A stretch of 64,000 bases of DNA from Penicillium oxalicum (lineage: Eukaryota; Ascomycota; Eurotiomycetes; Eurotiales; Aspergillaceae), in contig NC_064650.1 in assembly GCF_001723175.1 (NCBI RefSeq), positions 2,418,001 to 2,482,000 of the forward strand. The letters are read 5' to 3'. Shown here one piece after another: positions 1 to 11,250 of this stretch. Both the position numbers and the translations under genes were made by a program. Positions within the stretch are counted from its first letter, which is position 1. Each line of letters opens with the position of its first letter. The notes beneath the pieces were generated by a model. It had not been told where the DNA came from. It was given only the letters and a program-made list of their open reading frames with translations, and did not search any database.

Positions 1-620
1 GAAGATATTGACCTAATGACAGAGTTAATGGTTGATAGTGTTCTCTTCACTGGTAGAGGTATGGTTGATAAGGATAAAACAGTGCTTTTGTGCGTACTGA
101 GTAGTCAAAGGGCCTATCTTTGTAGCTGAATTGTATTATATGGTCTGAAACCCCGTGATCCGAGAAGACTCCATGTATTCTGGTTACTTCTCATGCTGAA
201 TATGAGCCGAAATGGTCGCGCTCGTTTCCTTCGGAGTGTACACAAGCTATGTATGCACGATACATTAGTAAAGCGTTGTGGCTTTATCACGGACACCTGG
301 GTTTCCCAAGTTTGATGGCCTTGGCAAGCCACCTTGGACTATCTAAAAATGGCATCAAATGTGGAAAGAACTATTTACCGTGTATAATAAACAGCCAAAA
401 GCAAAGATCATATTAACGATCAATGCCGACGCGTTCCTTTCGTGTGAGGATCTTCTGATCCTCTGTTCCTGTAGAGCTTTTAATGGGACCGTAGTGGAGA
501 GGATCTAAGGTCGCACTGTCGTAGGATTCGAAAGCACACTGAAGCGGAGCACTGGATCTCCAAGACAGCCCTCTCGGCCACATTCAAACCAAGATTGACA
601 CACATCATGATCAGCTCTCA
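1..620. other. Left-edge intergenic stretch, no supported gene
   Basis: The + strand is open from base 1 to a TGA at about 127-129 (41 codons, no start needed), so the very beginning could be the tail of a gene lying to the left. I do not recognise the peptide and give it little weight. The remainder, up to the F-box gene, shows only short, unconvincing frames on both strands. Confidence 0.3.
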
Positions 621-1544
621 CTAATGGTCTTCGTATCCCTGGTTGTACTCTATCATCCGTAGTTTCGACAGGTCTACTCCCAGATCCTGATAACATGCAC
701 GGAGCTTCTCCCATGTGAATTCCTTAGCCGGTTTGACGCTTTTAGCATAATCCGGTGGGCACTCGGATTCGTCGGATTCATACGAATCATCCTCGATGCA
801 GGAGGTGTGCCCCACTGTCACAAGTGTAAGATCAAGCTCATGAATCATTTGAGTTCCATCTGAATTGAAGCTGCTGTAATGCGAGCAAGTGCGGTGTGCC
901 ACGATCACCCTGGGTGCATTGATGGGCGTTGGGCCCCCGAAAACAATCCACCACGTCTGATGTTTCCAGTATGGACCACTTTCGGAAAGAAGAGTCTCGA
1001 AGAGCAGACCCATGCGAAGCCCATCTTTGAGGGGTTCAGCTTTGGTCTGTGACCACCAACAGCCAAACATGTTGCAACCCCAAGCGAACCCTCCGACCTT
1101 GCGTATAGGTGGTTGCGTGGTCAGCATACGCCGCCAACTTGCTTCCGGGCGTAGAAAGATCCTCATAGACTCGGAATTCTTGGCAAATTCAACAGTTTCA
1201 AAATTCACGGATGTCTCGGTCGTGGTAGACGGGGGAAAGAACGATGGAAATATCTCTGCGAGGAGTGGATTGTAGACCCAAGACGTCTTCTGGAATGGAT
1301 CTTCCCGGGAAAGAAAGAAAAGGTTCTGCTGTAGCGACGTAGAAAGTTGAATAGTCTTTGTCCAGGCGCGACAGACTCGTTGACATTTGATCAGGGTACT
1401 CATGTCCATTTGGCCCATGATTGCCCTCACTATCTCAGGGAGCGCAAAGGCCCGAGTGAGGGCGGACTGTGACGAGTGCTCTTCCATTTTTCTTTTCAGC
1501 GACGTACCGTCTGCGTTCTTTTCTTCGAGAATGCGAGGCTCCAA
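621..1544 (-). CDS. F-box domain protein
   Basis: A single uninterrupted frame of 307 residues. After about 30 polar residues comes an F-box-like segment (about residues 30-75): ALPEIVRAIMGQMDMSTLIK, then QRVCRAW, the usual Leu-Pro-Glu...Cys-Arg-x-Trp pattern. F-box proteins bind Skp1 and recruit substrates to SCF ubiquitin ligases. A later SWRRML...QPP segment resembles the middle part of a large family of fungal F-box proteins. No WD40 or leucine-rich repeats are visible, so the substrate is unknown. The C-terminal third is acidic (DDSYESDESE). The gene stands alone, with 1.7 kb of apparently empty DNA on its 5' side. The start is the first Met of the frame; a second Met about 20 residues on (MEEHSS) is possible. 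Such genes are numerous and rapidly evolving in Eurotiales. The family call is fairly secure, the function is not. Confidence 0.75.
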   Translation of the reverse strand: MEPRILEEKNADGTSLKRKMEEHSSQSALTRAFALPEIVRAIMGQMDMSTLIKCQRVCRAWTKTIQLSTSLQQNLFFLSREDPFQKTSWVYNPLLAEIFPSFFPPSTTTETSVNFETVEFAKNSESMRIFLRPEASWRRMLTTQPPIRKVGGFAWGCNMFGCWWSQTKAEPLKDGLRMGLLFETLLSESGPYWKHQTWWIVFGGPTPINAPRVIVAHRTCSHYSSFNSDGTQMIHELDLTLVTVGHTSCIEDDSYESDESECPPDYAKSVKPAKEFTWEKLRACYQDLGVDLSKLRMIEYNQGYEDH

Positions 1545-3243
1545 AATATTGATTGTATTGCCTTGGAGATTTGTGGTAGGGTTTAAGCCTCTCTTAAGTT
1601 CAACGACTTGTGATGACGGGCGCTAAGCACCAAGCGGACACTACTTTGGGTTAGGCTGCTCTTACGCATTTGACAAGAAGTACCTTAATCCAGAGGGTCA
1701 GATATCGCGGATATACAAGGGCAATTTTTGAGACCAGCGTGCAAGAAAATCATCGGGGATTTTGATTTCTAGCCCTCTTTGCTGGTGGCAGCTTTGTTGT
1801 TACAGGGTTGATAGGTATTAACTGGAGGCTCAAGGCGCCTCGTAGAGAGACCCATACGCTCGGCCAAGCCTTATGACCCAAGTATTTCGTACTTTCGGTC
1901 AAGTTCTTACGCTTTAAAGCGACATATAGGTATCAGCAAGCTGGGCCTCGAATTGCAAGAGTCACCCATCACCTACACACAGGCTTTTGAACCTTGTTTT
2001 AAAATCATCTACGAGAATTTCGGTAGCCCCAGTAGCTATGGAAGATCAGTTCCCATCATCGAAATGCTAATGCCTTCTACTGCGAGGCCGGAATTTTTCC
2101 ATTGAGATTCGGCACACCTGCTCGCTTTGCGCAGTCATCTGCTCAAACAAGCATTCGGCCTCGAGTACAAAATGTAGCTACAGCGCATCGCCTTGGCGTA
2201 CGTAGCTGCCCTTCGGGTAGCGCCATGACAGATAGTGAGACCTCGAGCACACGAAACGGGCCTACTTCGCCCATTACCAATAAAAAAAAATCTTTCTGCT
2301 TCAGACATAGGTATCCCTTTGTTGGGAATTGAACGAGGGAGGCATTTATCTTCTGCATGACGCTATACCTTATTCACGTGTCCATGGAAAGCCGAAAGGT
2401 GCTGTTAGGTTCGACAAATAGCACTGACGCCAAGTTACAGCTTTCCCTGATTGATTCTACAACATGAAGTAATAGCAGACAAAGGTCCTGCAAATTCTTG
2501 ACTAAAGTTGGATGTCTATCAAAATGCCCATTCAGCCAGGAAAGAAAATGATACGCAGATACGCAAATGAGCTCATACTAAAAGTGGGGCCCCAAGCATT
2601 TTGCCGTTGATTCGATGACATGCACAAATCAATTTCGCCTCATTCATGGAGAATTCATAGAAATATCGGCCACTGTGTTTTAGATTGGTGTCAAATAAGT
2701 ACGCCTTACGGTATATCTCAATGGCTATTCATAACTTCAAAGAGCATCTGTTAGGACTCGTCCATGAGTCAGCTGCCAACAGCTTACAAGAATAAGTGCA
2801 CAACTCCGCATTGGCGAACGTATACAGGAATGCTGAACTCCACGAGAAGATTCAATGCGCGTCTCCCTGCATGCACGTGTTGCGTGATTGACCGAGTCAA
2901 GTGCAAGCCACGATCTCGGCAGGAACCCAATTGAGAGAGTCCTCGTTCAGTGGTCTTGCAAAGAAGAAGAAGGTTAAAGCTCCGAATCTTCGAAGAACGG
3001 TGATCGCCAGTCCCGAGACTGCCGAGGAACCACTATGTAAATCCTGTTTACCACCGGACCAGCTCCATTCAACCTTGTTTTTGCGCATCGCGTTTAAAAA
3101 CCAACCACATTCTTTTCAATGATATCCATTGTTTAACATTCTTTTTCCTGCGAATACTCGTCCTTTGCCCACAATTGAGGGACTGATCGTGCCGAATTCA
3201 GTTCAGCGTGCCCGGCCTCGAGCTCGGCAGTGTCTCGCATGCA
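1545..3243. other. Intergenic, no gene recognised
   Basis: About 1.7 kb between the divergently transcribed F-box gene and the PAP2-type gene. Only short frames under 80 codons occur, with no conserved motif. It should contain both promoters. I see no repeat or transposon signature. Confidence 0.5.
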
Positions 3244-4383
3244 ATGGGGGCTCTGAAGAATGTCTTGGAGCCGCTTGGTGCGTCAGCCCTGTGGATCTGA
3301 TCATGCGCCACCACGCGCAACGCTGACTTGTAGATTCCAGCCATTGCCTCTTTACTCACGTTAGGTGCCTGGATCAATAGAACTGTCTGTCCTCGCTTTG
3401 ATGTTGAAGACCCTGTTCGGACACCATTTCTGCGTCACGAACCCACGGAAGGATCCTGGGATGACGGAGATGTGTCTACGGAAGAAGCCGCGTTTAAGGC
3501 ACACCGGCGCAAATCACGACTCAATATTCCATCACGTGTGCTGAAAAAGTTTCCCTTCATTTTGGAGATTTGGTACTGGCTTTTGATCTATTGGGTAAGC
3601 AATCTTTTGGAAGCCCGGCCCTGGGCTTTCCCTACCGGTCGGTCACCCCGCTAATATATAGCATGGACGGGCAAAAAGGTCTACCAAGGCGCCCGTGCCG
3701 TCTCAGCACGCCTCATCGACGGCAATGAAGCTACTTTTGCCAAGGCAGAGAAACACGCGATCCAGCTCCTTCATCTCGAGCACATTCTCAAAATCGATAT
3801 CGAGCTCACCCTTCAGCAATTCATCCTCACCCAAGCCCCCCGGGTAATGCGCGTGCTTGCGATCATTTACTACTCTCACATCGTCGTCGGGGTCGCATTC
3901 TACGTCTACAGCTACACGTCATTTCCACGCCGCCGATATGAAGCGATCCGACGCTCCCTGGCACTGATGAACATCTTTGCCTTTTTCATCGTGACTCTTT
4001 GGCGATGCACGCCTCCACGTCTGCTTCCTAAGGAATTTGGATTTGACGATGTGCTCCACAAGAGTACGGCAGGATCCGCCTGGACGCACAATAAGTTCCA
4101 ATTGACCATCGCTGCGATGCCGTCGCTCCATTTCGGAGCGTCGGTCTTCCTTGCGTGTTGCACTGTGGCGTTCAGTCCGCACACGATGCTTCGGTTGATC
4201 GCGCCGGTTTGGCCCATGATGATGGGGTTGACGGTGGTTGCGACAGCAAATCATTTTGTTCTTGACATGGTGGTCGGCGTTGCGGTCGTCGCGAGTGCGT
4301 ATGGGTTAAATCGGGTGATGTTGGTTCTGTTGCCGGTCGAGAAGGTCTTCCTCCGCTGCCTTCGGTTGGAGAAGCCTCGGTAG
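3244..4383 (+). CDS. PAP2-superfamily integral membrane protein (Aur1-like fold)
   Basis: Predicted from three exons: 3244-3277, 3365-3594 and 3679-4383, about 322 residues. Exon 1 (34 nt) begins at an ATG that keeps the frame across a GTGCGT...TTAG intron. For intron 2 the first acceptor (ATATAG, 3661) breaks the frame; the next (AAAAAG, 3678) restores it and joins YW to VYQGARAV, so I chose that. The last exon has several hydrophobic segments and two PAP2-type catalytic motifs, AMPSLHFGASV and ATANHFVLDMVVG, with the expected histidines and aspartate. PAP2 proteins act on phosphorylated lipids in membranes; in fungi this subgroup resembles inositol-phosphorylceramide synthase but is usually only annotated as 'integral membrane protein'. 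The substrate is unknown. Class call secure, exact N-terminal gene model moderately so. Confidence 0.75.
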
Positions 4384-6837
4384 GCGAAACCAACCTGGTC
4401 AAAGTGGCGTGGACACCGCCGAGGCTTATCTGCCCCAGTGACCAGAGCCGTTGAAAATTGTACTCAAGAGAGGATTAATACATATTCTTATGCGCTCTCC
4501 GCAGCTGCCACGATCTTGATATTGCTGTTGTCGGTCAGATTTCTTAAACTGCGATTCGAGGTGTCACTGATCGGGTGCGCTCTTTTAGGCAGGTTCACGC
4601 GGGTCTACTCGACGCAAGATCTGTGCAGTGGGAGAGATTCAGCTGCATTCCGATATCCTAGCGAGGAGGGCCGTGATGGGGAATCTTGTCGGATTGACGG
4701 TTCTCAAGTGTAGAAGTGTCCCGTGAGATGCTATGACCGTCTGAAACTTGAGCCAGCACGCGACCAGACCAGCATATGGTAAGCGTGTAACGGTCAAAAG
4801 GCAATCCGCCACGGGTGGAAGGAAGACAGATGAAATATGTATTATAGGACAGTCGATGTTTTCCACCTGAATGGCGTCTTGGGCTTGAGAGACGTTGCAA
4901 GACTAATTCCTGTGCTGCCGACCCTTGCACATCCGGTCGATCTCACAGATCGATCCGAATTGAGTATAGTGCCTTCTGTGCTGATTTCTTCAACCTTTCT
5001 CGGTCTGGCCATATGCACAGTGGTGTGTAGTTGTGTCCTGGCGGATCCGTGCTGCAGGGCAGTCTGCCACCCGTACACCGGGCCACTCAAGGACACCTCA
5101 AGTCCGAATGGTGCATGGCTGACTCGTTTTCCCCTCCCCTCCAGGATCTTTCCCCATTCCAGGCCACGGTGAGCTGCCGTGAGGAGAGCTGCGGAGAAGG
5201 TCCACGACCGGAGTTGGGCCGAGACCGACGAGGCCGTCTCCAACTCGTCCCTCGGCAGCCAGTCGCGCGGCTTTGCACTTTCAGCCTGCTCGTTGCAGGG
5301 AGACCCGCTTTGGGGTCTTTTGCTCCGTCCCGCACCGATCACGGCGGCACCCGAAGGGAGAGGAGCTTTCCATAGTAAGATGACTAGGACTGACGGATAG
5401 ATCCATTGGGGAGGATCATTGTCTCGGACGAGCGCTGGCTGCCTTATGCATGGCATTTGCCCCGATGATACATACCCATCTCGGGGAGACAGTTCCTGTA
5501 TGACCTACTACTGGAGGCACTTCTCATGATCTGTATGATTTGCCGATCGTTCCTTGTGTCCAGAGAAATAGGATGCATTTTCGTGAGCAACATGTGAATG
5601 GCTCAGAAAGGCTCCGGTTTCACCCTTCCGACAGTCTCACTCGGGAAGTTCCTCAGGTCACCTGGTCGGAGTTGAGCCCCACGGCTAAGGTTGTTGGACA
5701 TTTTTGACAGTAGTACAGTCCCCTTTGATGACTGGTCTGTACATGGGTTTCTATTGGAGCCTTTCAAAACATTGCCGATAGCTCGAGGTGGTAGCATTAT
5801 CCCGAGATTGGCGTGTGCCATTGCATAATTTCAGAAGTTGACCCCCAGGGTCATATCTATCCATATCATCAATCTCACCTACCAATCGCTCTCCTCAAGG
5901 TAATTGGCCAGGAATGTGTCCTTTGGCAGAGAGATATTTTCCAGACGACCCGGTGGTGGTAGTACATCATCGGCTGGATTGCGTCTTGAACCGTGGCTCT
6001 TGGTGGCAATGGTGCGGCTGGGGTAGGTACCAGGTACCTCCAAAAAGTACACTAGTATCGTGTCTCAAGCAACGGAGTACCTCAGCGTACGACTGGAATA
6101 CGGATGTTTTTTACCCATTTTCTTTTCATCGGAGACGGAATCACATATATGACACAATCAAGACTAGTATCCAAAGTCTAGAGGCCGTAAATTCACAAAT
6201 TGAGGATCTCATCAAGTCAGTCATCAAAACGGGGTAGCGGGTGTTGGTGGTCGAAGATACTCGGACATCTAAGTTTTTCCCTGATGGCGGTTAAATTCCG
6301 AATTGCCTCCACGCAGAAAAGGTTCCCCCCCAGTCAAAGGGCCGTCACGCCCCCCCCAGGGGCGGTGAAAAACTCTCACTCGGCCCCAAAAAGAAACAAT
6401 GTACACAAAAGTCCAAGTCTGTAGTAAAAGAGAGATGAGAGGCCCTGCCGGATGAGTAGAACAATTTAAGAGTCAGGAATGCGCTCCAGGGTCATCTGAC
6501 AAGCAATTGACTCTGTAATCAACGCCCAATTTCTCAATTTCATGTCAAAATCGAGAAATCCAATCCTAATCAGACATCCGCCCAGCGCGTGCAGCCACAC
6601 GGGATCACGCCGGCTGGATTATCGTCAATCAAACGCACTCCGGGGAACTCATCGTCCCGTTTTGAGTCAACCCAGTCCCCATTTCTTCTCCACCTTCCAG
6701 TCTTCCCTCACTTTCCGGATCCCCCCCCTCCTCCATCCCTTCCCCCAGATTGTCAACTTTGGGTGGTGGCCTTTCCTCCTCGACTCTCCTCCCTATCACA
6801 AACCACCTTCCCGTCTCACACCCTGTTCGGTGACACA
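4384..6837. other. Intergenic, includes upstream region of the carrier gene
   Basis: About 2.45 kb with no convincing gene. Open frames around 4.8-5.5 kb occur on both strands at the same place, which reflects a GC-rich stretch rather than coding sequence; none shows a recognisable motif. The last 300 nt (6540-6837) are C/T-rich and look like the promoter and leader of the aspartate/glutamate carrier. Confidence 0.5.
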
Positions 6838-9191
6838 ATGACGAGCGTCAAGGAGACAGTCAAGGAAACGCTGGTCGGCACCAGCAACAGCACAGAGGCG
6901 CCGGAGCTGTCGCACCAAGCCCGCGCAAACTTCATACGCCATGCGCAAAAAGATGAAAATGGTGAGCTGTACATGAACGAGGATGCATTCATTGAGGCCG
7001 TGGCCCCGAAGCAAGAGGACTATGTGAGTGAATTTTTTTTGAGATGATTCCATCCGCCGTCATCCCGATAATCCCATCCCGTCTGCATTGCTTTCTCCGG
7101 ATCTCCAACCCATCTCCAAACGCGCAAGAAGATCCCGGGACCCCACTGACTCATGTTTTCGCTTGTGTCCAATTAGCACAAAATCAAACGCGAGCAATAC
7201 GGCATCCTCTTCCGCGTGGCAGACCGACGACAAACCGGCAAGCTGAGCCTCTCCGACTGGGCCACCTTCGAGAACCTCCTTGCGAAGCCGGATGCAGAAT
7301 ATGAGATCGCCTTCCGACTGTTCGATACCGAGGGAACCGGTACGGTGAAATGGGAGAGCTTGAAGGGACTGTACAATCTGAACAAGAGCGCCGACAGCAT
7401 TCCCTTCGACTGGAACTCCGAGTGGGCCTCGCTGTATACTGGTCGGAACAAGTCCCGCCATGATATGACCTACCCTCAATTCTCTCAGATGCTCCGGGGT
7501 CTGCAGGGAGAGCGTATCCGCCAGGCTTTCCACATGTTCGACAAGAACGGTGATGGCTATATCGAGCCCGAGGAGTTCCAGCGCATCATCCTGGAAACCT
7601 CCAAACACAAGCTCTCCGATCACCTGCTCGAGAACCTGCCCACGCTCTGCAACATCTCCAACAGCAACCGGATTTCCTACGCCACCGTTCGTGCCTTCCA
7701 GAATGTTATGCGCGAGATGGACATCATCGATCTCATTGTCCGCGAAGCCACCAACAAGAGCAGCGACGGCAAGATCACCCGCTCTGACTTCCTCGACGAG
7801 GCTGCCCGTATCACGCGCTTCTCCATGTTCACCCCCATGGAGGCGGATATTCTGTTCCATTTCGCTGGGCTGGAGGCCCCCTCGGGTCGCTTGTCACAAA
7901 AGGACTTTGCCAAGGTCATTGACGCTTCATGGCGCATCCCCGTTGCCGTCGCCGGTCAAGCGGCTGATGCGGTGGCGGCCAAGACCAAGACTTTCCTTCA
8001 CAGCGTGTTGGAGTCGGCGCATCACTTTGCTCTGGGTAGTTTGGCGGGTGCGTTCGGCGCCTTCATGGTGTACCCCATCGACTTGGTCAAGACTCGTATG
8101 CAAAACCAGCGATCCACCCGTCCGGGTGAGCGCCTGTACAACAACTCGCTCGACTGCGCCAAGAAGGTCATTCGGAACGAGGGTTTCCGCGGATTGTACT
8201 CGGGTGTCATTCCTCAGTTGATTGGTGTGGCCCCGGAGAAGGCGATCAAGCTCACGGTGAATGACCTCGTTCGCGGTGCCCTTACCGATAAGGACACCGG
8301 CAAGATGTGGTACCCCCACGAGATCTTGGCCGGTGGTACCGCTGGTGCTTGTCAAGTGGTAAGTTTGCAACACTTCTAGGCATTCCTCAATCAAAAGCTA
8401 AAACCCCCTCTTTTAGGTCTTCACCAATCCCCTGGAGATCGTCAAGATTCGTCTCCAGGTCCAGGGTGAAATCGCAAAGAATGTCGAGGGTGTTCCTCGC
8501 CGTTCTGCCCTTTGGATCGTGAAGAACCTTGGTCTGGTGGGTCTCTACAAGGGTGCCAGTGCCTGTTTGCTCCGTGACGGTAAGAATGCCATATTCACTT
8601 TGCAATGAGAGTTTTCCATGAGACTAACTGCCACAAAGTGCCCTTCTCGGCAATCTACTTCCCTACATATGCTCACCTGAAGTCTGATTTCTTCGGTGAG
8701 ACCGCCACACAAACAAGCTCGGTGTCGTCCAGCTTTTGACGGCCGGTGCTATCGCCGGTATGCCCGCCGCGTACTTGACCACCCCCTGCGACGTGATCAA
8801 GACCCGTCTGCAGGTCGAAGCCCGCAAGGGTGAGACGAAATACACCGGTCTGCGCCACTGTGCCACGACCGTGTGGAAGGAGGAAGGTCTCAAAGCGTTC
8901 TTCAAGGGTGGCCCGGCTCGTATCCTGCGTTCATCGCCGCAGTTTGGTTTCACCCTGGCCGCGTATGAAGTCCTCCAGAAGATGCTCCCCATGCCCGGGT
9001 CGGAGGAGGACCTCTCTCCCACCGGGCAGGTTGAGCCTGGCGTTGGTCTGCAGGGTGCTAAAGCTCCTCTCCCCTACCTTCGGTCCCGCAATGCTTTGAA
9101 GCTCATTCTGGATGTGGACCAGAACATTGGCCGAGTGCAGGTCCCTCGGCCCGAGAACTGGCCCAAGTTCATGCAGCCTTCGAAGCAGTAA
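6838..9191 (+). CDS. agc1: Ca2+-dependent mitochondrial aspartate/glutamate carrier (AGC1/aralar type), with one apparent frameshift
   Basis: Four exons: 6838-7023, 7177-8358, 8417-8579 and 8639-9191, about 695 residues. The N-terminal half has EF-hands; the clearest loop is [13 protein letters not shown] at about residues 184-196. The C-terminal half is a three-repeat SLC25 carrier domain with signatures [10 protein letters not shown] (about residue 362), [10 protein letters not shown] and [10 protein letters not shown]. This family exchanges aspartate and glutamate across the mitochondrial inner membrane and feeds the malate-aspartate shuttle; the N-terminal domain senses Ca2+ in animal members. 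Exon 4 is open only if the frame changes between about 8697 and 8716: the reading frame through KSDFFGE runs into a stop, while [10 protein letters not shown] continues one frame off. One extra A in the local A-rich run would restore it, and no plausible intron fits. An assembly base error is likelier than a broken gene. Confidence 0.88.
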
Positions 9192-10244
9192 TTCGGAGCC
9201 TTTGAACCCACCGCGACATGAGCCTGGTCTCACCAAGGAACATTTGATTTCTCAGTTTTCATTCTCTCATTTGTTTTGGAGTGCTCATCGCCTTTGAAAC
9301 TTGCTCTCTCTCACCCTCCATCCGGTTTAGCATCAGATGTTTTTTATTACACTTTCTCATTTTTGCTCGTTCATTCTGTCAGTTTGGTTTCTAAGACGAT
9401 TCTTCCTCAGCCCTGTACTTTTGAGCCTGAGGTTTTCCCGATAGGCTCCCTCGCTTCGTGACACTTTCTCAACCTTTGCATCTTGATTATGTCTGTGACC
9501 AAAAAACGGGGGTGTATGTTTTGTCAACCGGGGAAGATGTTTGAGTTTATTCACTGGTGATCTCTGCCAGAGATATACCGATTGAGCCCTGGCATTTGGC
9601 TAGGACTTGATTCATCTATTTGTACTGTATTGAAAAGAGATAGATCTAGACAGGAAAGACAGGAAGATATATCAAGATTCTTGAGGTTGCTTGCAATTTC
9701 CATGCGTCCCATTCATAGGTTCTTGTCCATCATATCCGATGCCCGCACACCTCAAATAATGATATATTGCGCAATCCGAGGACTCTTGATACGCAGAGAA
9801 GTTGTGTCAGGGGAGTTGCTAACCTGAATCTGGACTCCGACCTAACGAAGAGGCTTTACACTGCCAACTAAACAGATGCATTTACCTAACCTAGCCATCC
9901 CGTGTCTCACAGATCGCAACTCTGCGATGGATTTGAATGTCGAGCGCCCGACATGGATGTTATTTATGTCTGCCAAGATGATATATACAAGTTTGGTAAA
10001 ATACACGAGACCACCCGTACCGACACTTGTAGTGTGAAGGTCTTGCAAAGTGCCAGCTCTGCACTCCCGATCTTGAGACTTGGAGTCAATGTCCATCTAG
10101 ACTTTGAAGCCTTGCAGGGATTCAGTCGCAGATCCCTCGCCGGCTATATCAAGTCAACCCGGTCACCTTTGAGAAATGCGGCCCTGTTTGATCTTTTGAT
10201 GGAAGTGTATGAACGAGTTGATCCCACAAAATGGATTGTTTTTT
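9192..10244. other. Convergent intergenic region
   Basis: About 1.05 kb between the 3' ends of the carrier gene (+) and the small mitochondrial protein (-). It holds the two 3' UTRs, with T-rich sequence just after the carrier stop. Short frames here show no recognisable protein. Confidence 0.5.
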
Positions 10245-10968
10245 TTAGAAGAAGTTGACTTTTCGACTTCCCTGCGTGCTCTTCGCAGTCTCTTCATCCT
10301 TTGGCGTCTCACGCGTGGATGGCTGTTTCGTTTCAACCACTGGAGCAGGGGTTTCCTTCTCTTTCAAAGCTTTTTGTCTTGCGTGCCAGAGAGCATCTTC
10401 CTCCTCAATTTGCCGAAGAACTGTCAAGCGTCGAATGATCACAATTAGTATTCATTCAACTCGATCTTCTCTCATACTCCTCCGACCGCGCAGGACCGGC
10501 ATTGAAACACTTACCATCTTCCCATTCTTGTTCCTTTGTCTCGTCGCCCGTCCCCAACAATTTCTCCACATCGACCTTTTCACCCCTTTGGATGCGCTCA
10601 ATGACATCTTTCAATAACTTGATCTTGGCATCGGCCGAGCGAGAGTACGTGGTGTATGAGTTCTTCAACGTAAGCAGGCGAATGGCTTGCGAGCCGATCA
10701 ATGTGAACATGACGATATAGAAAGTAGCTGGATTCCATTCCTTGGGTTCACCAGCTTTGCGTGCCTTGCGATTCCTCATCATGAACCTGGGCACCATGGC
10801 CGTCCAGACTGATGTGTTTGCGATCTTCGGAAGGCGCTCGGAGGTAGAGGTAGCGTAGGAACGACATCTCGTTGTGCGGGCAGAGTTGGCGATGTGAGAT
10901 GATACTGAGGTCTTTTGGAAAAGGGCTCTTTTAAGGCCCGAAGGCTTGAGACGGAACGGCATGCTCAT
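10245..10968 (-). CDS. Small mitochondrial membrane protein, DUF5321-like
   Basis: Two exons: 10515-10968 and 10245-10420, joined in frame through GTAAGT...GACAG, about 209 residues. The N-terminus is rich in Arg, Ser and Thr without acidic residues (MSMPFRLKPSGLKRALFQK), typical of a mitochondrial targeting sequence. It is followed by a basic stretch, one hydrophobic segment (ATFYIVMFTLIGSQAIRLL), then a charged helix with IKLLKDVIERIQRGEKVDVE and GTGDETKEQEWED. This layout matches a fungal family I know as DUF5321, whose function is not established to my knowledge. The last exon is a Lys/Glu/Thr-rich tail. It is divergent from the separase gene with 282 nt between start codons. The start could also be two codons downstream (MPFRL). 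Confidence 0.75.
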
Positions 10969-11250
10969 TGTTATGCGATTAGATTTTGTTTCGCTGAGTG
11001 CTGTTTTCTCTCTCTCTGCGCCGGCGCCAACATTGCGGAGAATAGCGGGCAAAGGTGTGGATGCCTGGTGCCTGAGGCTGTAAGGTGTGAATACTGTATA
11101 TGGAATAGTGCGTGTTGTTGCTGCGACAACGCGGCCATTTTGGCTCTTCCGCGGGACAGGCCGGTGGTGGTATTAGTGGCACGCTTTGACATTCAAAGGA
11201 CAGTCAATGACATCGGCTGGAATCGAGGAAACCTGCCATTCTTGTACACC
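10969..11250. promoter_or_regulatory. Bidirectional promoter between mitochondrial protein gene and separase
   Basis: Only 282 nt separate the start codons of two divergent genes, so both must be driven from here. The separase frame stays open upstream across the whole interval and into the neighbour, which would allow a longer N-terminus, but the ATG at 11251 has the better context (caccATGG) and begins a separase-like N-terminus. Confidence 0.6.

Noticed and set aside
2322..2345. Sequence resembling part of a tRNA T-arm (GGGAATTGAAC)
   Set aside because: No matching acceptor, D-arm or anticodon stem could be placed on either strand.
4842..5456. 204-codon - strand frame between the PAP2 and carrier genes
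   Set aside because: Open frames occur on both strands in the same GC-rich patch and none resembles a protein family.
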